From: Rhizobium sp. P38BS-XIX
Lineage (GTDB): Bacteria > Pseudomonadota > Alphaproteobacteria > Rhizobiales > Rhizobiaceae
Direction: 5' to 3'
Length of the DNA: 64,000 nt
Assembly (NCBI RefSeq): GCF_012641435.1
Contig: NZ_JABAIJ010000017.1
Coordinates: 1-64,000 of the forward strand
The notes beneath the pieces are model-generated. The model was not told the DNA's origin. It made no database searches and saw only the letters and a program-made list of their open reading frames with translations. This document shows positions 24,206-32,061 of the stretch, piece after piece. Positions within the stretch are counted from its first letter, which is position 1. Every line of letters begins with the position of its first letter. The translations under genes and the position numbers were made by a program.

Positions 24206-25198
24206 TCAGAGAAGCCCGAATTCCTTCCCCGCTTCCGACAATGACCGCAACGGCCGGGGGCCGATCTGTTCGATAACGATGGCAGCGGCGAGATTGCCGA
24301 GCTTGGCGCAATCTTCCAGGGTGCGGCCCTGGGTATAGCCGAAGAGGAAACCGGCAGCGAAGAGGTCGCCGGCGCCGGTCGTATCGACGCGCTCATCGAT
24401 CGGATGGGCATCGACGACATAGCGTTCGTTGCCGCGCACGATGACAGCGCCGTCCTTGCCTGTGGTCACGGCGGCGATCTTGCAATCGGCTGCGATGGCC
24501 GTCAGCGCCTTTTCGAAATCATCGGTCTCGTAGAGGGACAGGGCTTCGTCGCGATTGGCAAAGACGATATCGACGGTGCCGGATCGCATGAGATCGAGGA
24601 ACTCGTCGCGATAGCGACCGACGCAGAAGCTGTCGGAGAGCGTCATCGACATTTCCCGGCCGTTGGCATGAGCGATGCGGGCGCATTCGCGGATGGCTTC
24701 CTTGGCGCGCGGCGGATCCCAGAGATAGCCTTCGAAATAGGTGACCTTGGCATCGGCGACGACATCTTCCTCGACGTCTTCCGGGCCAAGCTCTACGCAG
24801 GCGCCGAGATAGGTGTTCATGGAACGCTCGCCGTCCTCAGTGACGAAGATCATCGAGCGGGCCGTCGGCGGGAACGTGCCCTTCGCCTTGGTCTGGTAGT
24901 GCACGCCCTGCGCGCGAATATCATGGGCAAAGATCTCGCCGAGCTGGTCTTCTGCAACCTTGCCGAAATAGGCCGCCTTGCCGCCAAAGTTCGCCACGCC
25001 TGCCGCCGTGTTGCCGGCGCTGCCGCCCGAGGCTTCCAGGGCCGGTCCCATGCGCGAGTAGAGAAGCTCGGCGCGCTCGGCGTCGATGAGGTTCATCGCG
25101 GCCTTGGTGATCTTGTTGTCGATCAGAAACTGATCATTGCAACGGGCGATAATGTCGACGATGGCGTTGCCAACGGTCAGTACATCGAAGCGAGTCAT
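24206..25198 (-). CDS. Adenosine kinase-like PfkB-family sugar kinase
   Basis: PfkB (ribokinase) family kinase of 330 residues. Signatures: GGSAGNTAAGVANFGGKAAYFGKV near residue 60-80 and the anion-hole/catalytic block DTTGAGDLFAAGFLFGY with the catalytic Asp near residue 279. The sequence family is that annotated as adenosine kinase in alphaproteobacteria, so phosphorylation of adenosine to AMP is the best guess; other nucleosides or sugars cannot be excluded. Cytoplasmic. There is no clear Shine-Dalgarno before the ATG. The upstream spacer contains three closely spaced CCGGTAT motifs (25211-25240), perhaps an operator. Confidence 0.9.
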   Translation of the reverse strand: MTRFDVLTVGNAIVDIIARCNDQFLIDNKITKAAMNLIDAERAELLYSRMGPALEASGGSAGNTAAGVANFGGKAAYFGKVAEDQLGEIFAHDIRAQGVHYQTKAKGTFPPTARSMIFVTEDGERSMNTYLGACVELGPEDVEEDVVADAKVTYFEGYLWDPPRAKEAIRECARIAHANGREMSMTLSDSFCVGRYRDEFLDLMRSGTVDIVFANRDEALSLYETDDFEKALTAIAADCKIAAVTTGKDGAVIVRGNERYVVDAHPIDERVDTTGAGDLFAAGFLFGYTQGRTLEDCAKLGNLAAAIVIEQIGPRPLRSLSEAGKEFGLL

Positions 25199-25344
25199 CT
25201 ATTGGAGGATCCCGGTATTGGTGATAGCCGGTATCCGGTATTATCGGTTTTTCCGAAGTTTGGAAGAAAAATCAGCGGCGCTGCGGCCAACTTAATTCCA
25301 ATCAGTCATTTGCCTGTCACTTTCCATCTCTAAATGCTTATCTA

Positions 25345-25512
25345 GCGGTTGGGATGGGAAGTTCGAAAGACTTCCAAGCCAGCCTGGGAAGGAATGATGC
25401 CTTCCGCCTCACCGGTACGCGGGCCGACCACGGATGAACTGGCGGCATGTGCACCGGGGGGATCGTCCGGCGAGATCGGACACGCACAAGCGGGCTTTGC
25501 CCGCTTTTTTGT
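25345..25512 (+). ncRNA. Candidate small RNA or cis-regulatory leader ending in a terminator
   Basis: No open frame of interest lies here, yet the segment folds into consecutive local stems: GGAAGT/ACTTCC (25357-25375), GGAAGG/CCTTCC (25387-25405), GTCCG/CGGAC (25465-25481), and the terminator AGCGGGC-TTT-GCCCGCT followed by TTTTTGTTTTT. The neighbouring adenosine kinase gene runs the other way, so this terminator belongs to a transcript that starts within the intergenic region. It is either a free small RNA of about 165 nt or an attenuator leader of the AEC gene. The 5' end is a guess; I find no clean promoter. It matches none of the RNA families I can recall in detail (6S, SRP, tmRNA, RNase P, SAM-II). 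Confidence 0.5.
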
Positions 25513-25516
25513 TTTT
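25489..25516 (+). terminator. Intrinsic terminator upstream of the AEC transporter
   Basis: Seven-bp perfect GC-rich stem (AGCGGGC/GCCCGCT) with a three-base loop and a long T tract. It lies 80 bases before a start codon and after no gene on this strand. Confidence 0.85.
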
Positions 25517-25596
25517 ACAGGTTCTCACGCGGGGGCGAGCTGCTACAACTTCTGGATCACAATTCAGGATCCCTTCGTTTACGGCTTAAGCCCCGC

Positions 25597-26541
25597 ATGT
25601 CCGAAATCCTCACAGACGTTCTCCCTGTCTTCCTGCTCATTCTCGCCGGTTGGGTCATCGTGCGCACCGGCTTGTTGAAAGCCGAAGTCGGCGAGGCGAT
25701 GAGCGAATTCGTCTTCAAGATCGCGGTGCCGCTCCTCCTGTTTCAGACCATCGCGGAAGCAAACTTTCGTGGCGCGTCGCCGTTTCGATTATGGATCGCC
25801 TATTTCTCCGGTGTCGCCATTACGTGGACCGCCGGCCATATCGTCGCGACACGGGTCTTCGGGCGCGACGCGCGCATCGGCGTGCTCGCGGGCGTTTCAT
25901 CCGCCTTCGCCAACACGATCTTCATCGGCCTGCCGCTGGTGGGGCGCACGGTTGGTCCTGATGGCGTCATGGCGATGTCGATCCTGATTGCCATTCATCT
26001 GCCGACCATGATGATCGCCGGCACGTTGTTGATGGAACAGGCCGAGCGGAAGGAGAATGCCGGCGTGGGTCGCAGCACGATCGAGCTGTTGCAGCAGGTC
26101 GGTGGCAACCTCGTGCGCAACCCCCTCGTCATAGGGCTTTTCGCCGGCCTGGTCGTACACATGACCAGCCTCCCCATTCCCACGACGCTCGGCACCGCGA
26201 TCGACAGCATCGCCAATATTGCCGGCCCGGCGGCACTCATCTCGCTTGGCATGGCGCTGCGCCAATACGGAATGTCAGGCAATATCGGAATTACCAGCGT
26301 CATTGCCACCTTCAAGCTGTTTCTGCTGCCCGCCTGCGTGCTGGCGGCGGCATATCTGATTGGCTTGAGCGCGGAATGGCGCGCGGCTCTTGTGCTGACG
26401 GCCGCCGTTCCCACGGGTGTAAATGCCTGGCTGATCGCCAATCGCTTCGGTGTCGGCCATAGCCTTGCCGCCTCGACGATCACCTTGACGACGGCACTCG
26501 GCGCATTTTCCGTGTCGCTCTGGGCCTATCTGCTCGCCTAA
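25597..26541 (+). CDS. AEC-family transporter (auxin efflux carrier superfamily)
   Basis: Inner-membrane permease of 314 residues with about ten hydrophobic helices in two halves. The N-terminal half has ILAGWVIVRTGLL and SEFVFKIAVPLLLFQTIA; the second half starts near VGGNLVRNPLVIGLFAG and includes GPAALISLGMALR and the conserved VPTGVNAWLIANRFG block. Bacterial members often move malonate, malate or amino acids; the substrate is not predictable. ATG at 25597 is chosen because the first helix starts directly after it; the frame is open further upstream through the terminator region, which is not coding. Expression may be controlled by the upstream terminator. Confidence 0.9.
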   Translation: MSEILTDVLPVFLLILAGWVIVRTGLLKAEVGEAMSEFVFKIAVPLLLFQTIAEANFRGASPFRLWIAYFSGVAITWTAGHIVATRVFGRDARIGVLAGVSSAFANTIFIGLPLVGRTVGPDGVMAMSILIAIHLPTMMIAGTLLMEQAERKENAGVGRSTIELLQQVGGNLVRNPLVIGLFAGLVVHMTSLPIPTTLGTAIDSIANIAGPAALISLGMALRQYGMSGNIGITSVIATFKLFLLPACVLAAAYLIGLSAEWRAALVLTAAVPTGVNAWLIANRFGVGHSLAASTITLTTALGAFSVSLWAYLLA

Positions 26542-26612
26542 GAGAAACATCGCACAATGTGCACTCGCCTCTGCTCGCATGCGGGAACAGGCCTGCAGGC
26601 GACGCAACAGCA

Positions 26613-26638
26613 AAAACCCGGCATTTGAGCCGGGTTTT
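26613..26638. terminator. Bidirectional terminator between AEC gene and cycM
   Basis: AAAACCCGGC / GCCGGGTTTT, a 10-bp perfect stem with a six-base loop, symmetric A and T arms. Serves two convergent genes. Confidence 0.88.
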
Positions 26639-26659
26639 AAATCCAGTATACGGATGATC

Positions 26660-27238
26660 TTAGTTCGTAGCGGCCGGCGCGTTCGGATCCGGCAGCGGCA
26701 CCTGCGTATCGGCGAGCGTACGCAGATAGGCAATCACGTTGGCACGATCCTCTTCCTTCGGCAGGCCGGCAAAGCCCATCGCAGTGCCTGCAACGAACTT
26801 CTTCGGAGCGGCCAGGAAGTGATAGAGGTGATCGTAGGTCCACTTCTCCGAACCACCCTTGGAGAAGTCCTTCATGCCGGACGAGTAGGCAAAGCCCTCA
26901 TGTTCGCCGACAGGGCGATCGACAACACCCCATAGATCGGGGCCAACCTTGTTTGGCCCTCCCTTCTCTCCGGAATGACAGGCCTGACACTTCTTGAAGA
27001 TCGTTTCGCCGACCTTGGCATCAGCCTTCTGCAGCAGCTGAGCGATCGGCGTTTCCGCCTTGGCAGCCGCAGCCTTGTCCCCACCCGCAGCCGGCTCTTC
27101 GGTCGCGACGATGGCGAAACCGGGCTTTTCCGGTGCCTCTGAATGGAAAATAAATCCTGACGCGAGCGACACGGACTTCAACACGAAAAGCGAAGCCAAA
27201 AGCGCCCCGACTCCCATGTTCACGTAGGATGAATTCAT
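26660..27238 (-). CDS. cycM: Membrane-anchored class I cytochrome c (CycM type)
   Basis: Electron carrier held in the inner membrane by an uncleaved N-terminal helix (about residues 8-30) with the haem domain in the periplasm. An Ala/Lys-rich linker (about 45-62) leads to the haem-binding CQACH motif; the axial Met is in GTAMGFAGLP and the C-terminal helix is RANVIAYLRTL. 192 residues matches CycM of rhizobia, which feeds the aa3 cytochrome oxidase. It is divergent from kdsB, with about 150 bases between, and ends against a shared terminator. Confidence 0.94.
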   Translation of the reverse strand: MNSSYVNMGVGALLASLFVLKSVSLASGFIFHSEAPEKPGFAIVATEEPAAGGDKAAAAKAETPIAQLLQKADAKVGETIFKKCQACHSGEKGGPNKVGPDLWGVVDRPVGEHEGFAYSSGMKDFSKGGSEKWTYDHLYHFLAAPKKFVAGTAMGFAGLPKEEDRANVIAYLRTLADTQVPLPDPNAPAATN

Positions 27239-27389
27239 CTGCTATGCTCCCCTCGCCGCCAGCATCCTCCGCCGGCCCATCTTGAATTCGCGCGAAACCT
27301 ATGTCTTTTGACTGTTTCTTGCAACTCTGTAAACGGTCTCCACCATGAGACGTTTTGACACTTTTCCTGCGGGAATAGAAGGCCCAAGA

Positions 27390-28145
27390 ATGACAGATTC
27401 AAATTTAGACAAGACGCTGGTCCTTATTCCCGCTCGCATGGCCTCCACCCGCCTGCCTGGCAAGCCTTTGGCCGATATTTGCGGTCTGCCGATGATCGTA
27501 CAGGTTGCCAAGCGCGCACGCGAGGCGGCGATCGGTCGCATCGTCGTCGCCGTCGACCACGAGGACACGTTTGCTGCCGTTGCCGATGCCGGCTTCGAGG
27601 TGGTGATGACACGCACGGATCATCAATCCGGATCGGATCGCATTTATGAGGCGCTGCAAGCCATCGATCCGGAAGGCCGCGCCGAGATCGTCGTCAACGT
27701 GCAGGGCGACCTTCCCACAATCGATCCCGAAACGATCCGCGCGTCGCTGCGCCCGCTCAACGACCCCGCCGTCGACATCGCGACGCTGACGGTCGAGATC
27801 AAGGACGAGGACGAAAAGACCGCGCCGAGCGTCGTCAAGGTGGTCGGATCGGCCATTTCGCCCGAGCGCATGCGGGCTCTGTACTTCACCCGCACCACCG
27901 CCCCTTACGGCAACGGGCCGCTCTATCACCACATCGGCCTTTACGCCTATCGCCGCGAGGCGCTCGCAAAATTCGTCAGCCTCGGCCCGTCGCCGCTGGA
28001 ACGGCGCGAATCACTCGAGCAGCTGCGGGCGCTGGAAGCCGGCATGCGCATCGATGTCGAGATCGTTGACACGATCCCGCTCGGTGTCGATACTCCCGCC
28101 GACCTCGAAAAGGCCAGACGCATCCTTTCCGCCGCTTCTCACTGA
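27390..28145 (+). CDS. kdsB: 3-deoxy-manno-octulosonate cytidylyltransferase
   Basis: Activates Kdo with CTP to CMP-Kdo for the inner core of lipopolysaccharide. Nucleotidyltransferase signature LVLIPARMASTRLPGKPL at the N-terminus, VVNVQGDLPTIDPETI for metal and nucleotide binding, and the C-terminal GVDTPADLEKAR. 251 residues from ATG at 27390, the usual length; the in-frame ATG at 27345 would add 15 residues with no family support. pheA follows after 24 bases on the same strand, an arrangement seen in related rhizobia. Cytoplasmic. Confidence 0.96.
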   Translation: MTDSNLDKTLVLIPARMASTRLPGKPLADICGLPMIVQVAKRAREAAIGRIVVAVDHEDTFAAVADAGFEVVMTRTDHQSGSDRIYEALQAIDPEGRAEIVVNVQGDLPTIDPETIRASLRPLNDPAVDIATLTVEIKDEDEKTAPSVVKVVGSAISPERMRALYFTRTTAPYGNGPLYHHIGLYAYRREALAKFVSLGPSPLERRESLEQLRALEAGMRIDVEIVDTIPLGVDTPADLEKARRILSAASH

Positions 28146-28169
28146 CGGCATTCCCCCAAGGGCAACTCC

Positions 28170-29024
28170 ATGATTACCAAGACCAACAGGATCTCCTTCC
28201 AGGGCGACTACGGCGCCAATTCCGATATGGCCAGCCGTGACATGTTCCCGACCATGGAGCCGTTGCCCTGCCAGACCTTTGAGGACGCGCTCACCGTCAT
28301 CGACAATGGCGAGGCGGATCTCGGCATGATTCCGATCGAAAATACGATCGCCGGTCGTGTCGCCGACATCCATCATCTGCTGCCGGAATCGCGCCTGCAT
28401 ATCATCGGCGAATATTTCATGCCGATTCGCTTCCAGCTGATGGTGCTGCCCGGCGTGAAGAAGGAAGAGATCCGCACAGTGCACAGCCATATCCATGCGC
28501 TCGGGCAATGCCGCAACATCGTGCGCGCCAACGGCTGGAAGCCCGTTATCGCCGGCGATACCGCAGGCGCGGCGAAGCTGGTGCAGGAAACCGGCGATCG
28601 CAGCATGGCGGCGTTGGCGCCGCGGCTCGCCGCCGATCTCTATGGCCTCGAAATCATCGCAGAGAATGTCGAAGACACCGAAAACAACATGACCCGATTC
28701 GTCGTGCTGTCGCGCGACGAAAACTGGGCCGAGCGCACGTCTCCGGACGAAAAGATCGTCACGACCTTCGTCTTCAACGTCCGCAACATTCCAGCCGCGC
28801 TCTACAAGGCGCTTGGCGGTTTCGCCACCAACGGCATCAACATGACGAAGCTGGAAAGCTATCAGCTCGGCGGCCGTTTTGTAGCAACGCAGTTCTATGC
28901 CGATATCGAGGGCCACCCCTCGGATGTGCATGTGCGCCGTGCGCTTGAGGAACTGCGCTTCTTCTCCGAAAAAGTTCGAATTCTTGGAGTCTACAAGGGC
29001 CATCCGATGCGCGGCGATCTCTAG
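28170..29024 (+). CDS. pheA: Prephenate dehydratase
   Basis: Converts prephenate to phenylpyruvate in phenylalanine synthesis. The catalytic domain (about 8-185) has GDYGANSDMA, the PIENTIAGRV loop and the catalytic MTRFVVL motif. A C-terminal ACT domain (about 198-275), with NIPAALYKALGGFATNGINMTKLES, should bind phenylalanine for feedback control. 284 residues is normal for the monofunctional enzyme; there is no chorismate mutase domain. The stop codon is embedded in a hairpin shared with the convergent VOC gene. Confidence 0.97.
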   Translation: MITKTNRISFQGDYGANSDMASRDMFPTMEPLPCQTFEDALTVIDNGEADLGMIPIENTIAGRVADIHHLLPESRLHIIGEYFMPIRFQLMVLPGVKKEEIRTVHSHIHALGQCRNIVRANGWKPVIAGDTAGAAKLVQETGDRSMAALAPRLAADLYGLEIIAENVEDTENNMTRFVVLSRDENWAERTSPDEKIVTTFVFNVRNIPAALYKALGGFATNGINMTKLESYQLGGRFVATQFYADIEGHPSDVHVRRALEELRFFSEKVRILGVYKGHPMRGDL

Positions 29025-29045
29025 GCCGCAGCTATTCTGCGGCCT
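29023..29045. terminator. Hairpin overlapping the ends of two convergent genes
   Basis: AGGCCGCAG-CTATT-CTGCGGCCT, a perfect 9-bp stem. The left arm covers the pheA stop and the loop and right arm cover the last codons of the minus-strand VOC gene. No T tract, so termination is uncertain. Confidence 0.5.
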
Positions 29046-29430
29046 TGGTCACGACTTCGATGCGATGGCCATCCGGATCGACGACGAAGGCGGCAAAGTA
29101 GCTTGGCCCGTAATGCGGCCGAAGCCCCGGCGGTCCGTTGTCCGTCCCGCCATGGGCAAGCGCCGCTTCGTGGAAACGAACAACCGCATCTCGGCTCGGC
29201 GCGGCAAAGGCCAGATGAAAGCCCGAGCCCGGAGCGCGCGCTTCCTTGCCACGCAACTTGATAGCAAACTTGTCGCCACCGCCCGCAGGACCGTAGCCGA
29301 TCGCCTGGTCTGGATCGCCGGGGTTCAAGTCCTCCCAAACCCTGACATACCCCAGCGGCGCGAAAGCCGCGTCATAGAACGCAGCCGCTCGCTTCATGTC
29401 AGAAACGCCGAACGAAATATGATGCAGCAA
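29032..29430 (-). CDS. VOC-family (glyoxalase/dioxygenase-like) protein
   Basis: A 132-residue vicinal oxygen chelate protein. It opens with MLHHISFGVSDMKRAAAFYDAAFAP-type first module (His and the FYD helix) and closes with FVVDPDGHRIEVV, the typical metal-site Glu and DPDGH motif. Such proteins include glyoxalase I, fosfomycin-modifying enzymes and dioxygenases; nothing here selects one. Cytoplasmic. Convergent with pheA and only seven bases from its stop. Confidence 0.9.
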   Translation of the reverse strand: MLHHISFGVSDMKRAAAFYDAAFAPLGYVRVWEDLNPGDPDQAIGYGPAGGGDKFAIKLRGKEARAPGSGFHLAFAAPSRDAVVRFHEAALAHGGTDNGPPGLRPHYGPSYFAAFVVDPDGHRIEVVTKAAE

Positions 29431-29517
29431 TTTGGCCCCCGCTAAGCTCTGATTTCATTGCCCAGTTTCCCTTGGAAGCCTCACAAGTCAACCGGTTCAT
29501 CGGCATGACTGCTCGAC

Positions 29518-29573
29518 GCCCCTCACCCAGCCTTTCGACAATCTTCTCTCGAGGGGGAGACTAGGTGAAGGGC
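29518..29573. repeat. Degenerate RIME-like palindromic fragment
   Basis: GCCCCTCACC at the left and GGTGAAGGGC at the right form imperfect inverted ends around a pyrimidine-rich core that contains a CTCTCGAGGG dyad. The ends resemble the arms of the larger element at 49470-49617, so it is probably a decayed copy of the same family. Confidence 0.5.
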
Positions 29574-29588
29574 AAGCCGCGTCTGAAC

Positions 29589-29957
29589 TTATTTATCCGG
29601 CTCACAAACGCGGAGACGATGGCCGTCCGGATCGAGCACCACGAAGGTCGGGCCGAAATCCATCGTCGTCAGCTCCTGCGCAATCGGCAGGCCGCGCGCC
29701 TTCCAGTCCTTGTAGTGCTGCTCGACCGCACCAGTGCCTTCGACCATGAAGCCGAGTTCGCCACGATTGCCGATGGCGGAGGGTTGCGGCTCGACACTGC
29801 TGCGGCGCCAGAGGCCGAGATTGAAGCCGTTGCCGAGCGAAAAGGCCACGAAGTTCGGAGACGCGAAAGCCGGTTCCCGGCCAAGCAGATCGCGATAGAA
29901 CGGCGCGCTTTCGCCGGGATCCTTGACGTAGAAAATGATGAGGTTCGGGCTGGTCAT
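29589..29957 (-). CDS. VOC-family protein
   Basis: A second vicinal oxygen chelate protein, 122 residues. The first module begins NLIIFYVKDPGESAPFYRDLLG; the second ends FGPTFVVLDPDGHRLRV. It differs clearly from the VOC protein 150 bases away, so it is not a recent duplicate. ATG at 29957 is chosen because GAGAGGAAT precedes it; the frame runs 50 codons further upstream over the next gene and is not supported. Related sequences are often annotated as drug:proton antiporter or phenazine-binding like proteins, without proof. Substrate unknown. Confidence 0.9.
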   Translation of the reverse strand: MTSPNLIIFYVKDPGESAPFYRDLLGREPAFASPNFVAFSLGNGFNLGLWRRSSVEPQPSAIGNRGELGFMVEGTGAVEQHYKDWKARGLPIAQELTTMDFGPTFVVLDPDGHRLRVCEPDK

Positions 29958-30084
29958 TTGAATATTCCTCTCGTTCTGGATGGATATGAAGGCAGGGGCA
30001 TGCGATCCGGCAGACACAGCGGAGCCTGCCGGTTGGAAATGCGATGAAGCGTGTTGGTTGTGAGACGTCTGTTCGCGGATGCGA

Positions 30085-30321
30085 TCAGTGCATCCGGTCT
30101 TCCTCACGGTAAGGGGCGTGACCGTCCAGGAAGCCGAGATCTCGTTTTACGGAACTGGGCGCTTCCTCGATATCGAGACGGTTCCAGCGATGGTTGAAGT
30201 AACCAAGAACGACCTGCGAGAGACGAGCCGGCCATGCCGTTGGTGTGACAGTTCCGCCCTTGCGGGCCTCGGCCGCGCCGCGATGCGCCTGCTTCGTGGA
30301 CATGAAAACGTTGCTTGCCAT
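30085..30321 (-). CDS. Small hypothetical protein (78 aa)
   Basis: A 78-residue basic protein of no family I know. The very strong Shine-Dalgarno AAGGAGG eight bases before the ATG at 30321 supports it. The N-terminus (MASNVFMSTKQAHRGAAEAR) is polar; a central segment ARLSQVVLGYFNHRWNRLDI is amphipathic with aromatic residues; the tail is charged. No signal peptide. It lies between the WYL regulator and a VOC gene, all on the minus strand, and may be the first gene of a unit with the VOC gene (127-base gap). Confidence 0.65.
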   Translation of the reverse strand: MASNVFMSTKQAHRGAAEARKGGTVTPTAWPARLSQVVLGYFNHRWNRLDIEEAPSSVKRDLGFLDGHAPYREEDRMH

Positions 30322-30402
30322 GATCGTCCTCCTTCCTGTTTGGATGGAGAGATCATAGAGGTGCATGCTGACAGTTTCTGGCAGTAGCGTTGCCTCTGTC
30401 GA

Positions 30403-31089
30403 TCAATCGTGAACGACACCTTCGCGGGCATGCCATTCCCTGGCGAGGGTCACGCGGCGACGGGGATAGCGCGCCTCCAGGACGGCAAAGTCGACGATGC
30501 GATCGGCACGAAAATGGCGGAAATCCTGGCGCAGCTCGCACCAGGACATGACGATGCGCGCATTATCGAAATAGCCGAGTGCAAAGGGCCAGATACGCCG
30601 GGTCGAGATGGCGCCGTTGACGTCGCCATAGGTCAATTGCACCATGCGCTCCGTTCGGATCGCCTTGCGCATGAGCGAAAGATCGGCCTTGTCCTCGGTG
30701 ATACGGCGCGTGGCCACGACCACGGCCGCCTGGTCGATCGCCTCGCGCATTTCCGCGGGCAGCACGGCGGCGATCTTGGCGAGAGCATCGGTTCCTGCGG
30801 CAGCCAGACGGGCGTCGGTCGCGCGCGCGACCCACCGCGATCCCAGCACCAGCGCCTCGATCTCATCCTGCGAGAACATCATCGGAGGCAGCATGAAGCC
30901 GGGCTTCAGCACGTAGCCGATACCCGGCTCGCCTTCGATCATCGCACCCTGCGACTGCAGGCTGGCGATATCGCGATAAAGCGTGCGCAGGCTGACCCCG
31001 GTTTCCTCCGCAAGCACGGCGCCACTGACGGGGCGGCGGTAGCGGCGCAACGTCTGCAAGAGCGTCAGCAAGCGTTCCGAGCGTGCCAT
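30403..31089 (-). CDS. YafY-type transcriptional regulator with HTH and WYL domains
   Basis: DNA-binding regulator of 228 residues. The N-terminal winged helix reads RSERLLTLLQTLRRYRRPVSG...SLRTLYRDIASL, the DeoR/HTH_11 type. The C-terminal WYL domain (about 135-215) has IWPFALGYFDNARIVMSWCE and FRHFRADRI and should bind a ligand, in many relatives a nucleotide or nucleic acid end. It is the last gene of a minus-strand run with the HIT and NAD diphosphatase genes (12 bases after the latter). Targets may be these genes or the small and VOC genes that follow, but this is inference. Confidence 0.92.
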   Translation of the reverse strand: MARSERLLTLLQTLRRYRRPVSGAVLAEETGVSLRTLYRDIASLQSQGAMIEGEPGIGYVLKPGFMLPPMMFSQDEIEALVLGSRWVARATDARLAAAGTDALAKIAAVLPAEMREAIDQAAVVVATRRITEDKADLSLMRKAIRTERMVQLTYGDVNGAISTRRIWPFALGYFDNARIVMSWCELRQDFRHFRADRIVDFAVLEARYPRRRVTLAREWHAREGVVHD

Positions 31090-31101
31090 GGCGGCAAAGC
31101 C

Positions 31102-32061
31102 TTATCGCTTCCACTCCACCCAGTCGCGCATGAGGCGATGGGCGATGGCGCCCTTGGGTGGAGAGGTGTTTCCGGAGGCTGAAACGCGGTCAAGCATGGC
31201 AAGTGTCTCCTCCGGCGTAAACCAGCGGCAATCCTCGAGTTCGGCCTCGTCGATATGAATATCCGTCGACTTCGCCTCGGCATAACAGCCGATCATCAGC
31301 GAGTGCGGCATCGGCCAGGGCTGCGACGCGTGATAGCGAACGCGCCCAATCTGAATGCCGGATTCCTCATGGGTTTCGCGGCGCACGGCACTCTCTATGG
31401 TTTCTCCCGGCTCAAGGAAGCCGGCAAGACAGGAGTACATGCCGGGCGCAAAATGATGGCTGCGGCCCAGCAGGCAGCGATTCCGTTCCTCGTCGATAAC
31501 AAGCATGATGACGACAGGATCGGTCCGCGGGAAAATCATATGTTCGCAGGCCGTGCAGACGCGTTTGTAGCCGCCGATGCGGCTTGCCATGACGGAGCCG
31601 CACCGGCCGCAGAAGCGATTGTCGCTGTTCCAGCGAAGGAGGCTCATGCCCTGCGCGGCCTCACCGAGGATCTCGCCTTCCAGCAGAAGATCGCGCCACA
31701 GAGAACGCATGTCGGCAGGCTTGTACTGGCTGGCAAGTTCGTCGGCGTTGACCCGCACCGGCACGGCGAGCCGGGGCTCGCCGGTCTTGCGGTAGCCGAG
31801 CAACACGGCCGCCTCCCAATCCGGGTTGAGGTCATTCAGCTCATAGCGGGCAAACAACGGATCGAGCACCTGCCCGTCATGCTTCAGCACCAGGCGTTCC
31901 TGGGCAAAGGCCAGAATATGCGTGCCTTCCTTGGCGAGCGCATGCTTGATCGTTTCCTCGTCGCGATGCTCGGCATCCCGGTTGAGCTGGTTTTCCGCGA
32001 AAGCGGTGAGACTGCTGGCTTCCGGATGGGGGGCATCCGAGGAAAAGATGGAATGGCTCAT
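31102..32061 (-). CDS. nudC: NAD+ diphosphatase / RNA decapping hydrolase NudC
   Basis: Nudix enzyme that cleaves NADH or NAD, and in E. coli removes NAD caps from RNA. A zinc ribbon (FCGRCG and VCTACE, about residues 150-170) precedes the Nudix box GFLEPGETIESAVRRETHEE, and the NADH pyrophosphatase signature SQPWPMPHSLM lies about 17 residues beyond. 319 residues, longer than E. coli NudC by an N-terminal extension, as is usual in alphaproteobacteria. Its ATG overlaps the stop of the upstream HIT gene by four bases, so translation is coupled. Confidence 0.95.
   Translation of the reverse strand: MSHSIFSSDAPHPEASSLTAFAENQLNRDAEHRDEETIKHALAKEGTHILAFAQERLVLKHDGQVLDPLFARYELNDLNPDWEAAVLLGYRKTGEPRLAVPVRVNADELASQYKPADMRSLWRDLLLEGEILGEAAQGMSLLRWNSDNRFCGRCGSVMASRIGGYKRVCTACEHMIFPRTDPVVIMLVIDEERNRCLLGRSHHFAPGMYSCLAGFLEPGETIESAVRRETHEESGIQIGRVRYHASQPWPMPHSLMIGCYAEAKSTDIHIDEAELEDCRWFTPEETLAMLDRVSASGNTSPPKGAIAHRLMRDWVEWKR

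Larger units (their letters stand above)
25199..25596. other. Intergenic region carrying a candidate structured RNA
   Basis: About 400 bases between divergent genes. The left part has CCGGTAT direct repeats. The right part holds several perfect short stems and ends in a canonical terminator 85 bases before the AEC transporter gene; see the RNA candidate at 25345-25512. Confidence 0.6.

Noticed and set aside
25345..25512. Identity as 6S RNA
   Set aside because: The stems are local and short and do not form the long closing stem with a central bubble that 6S RNA needs; the gene context is also unlike the 6S loci I recall.
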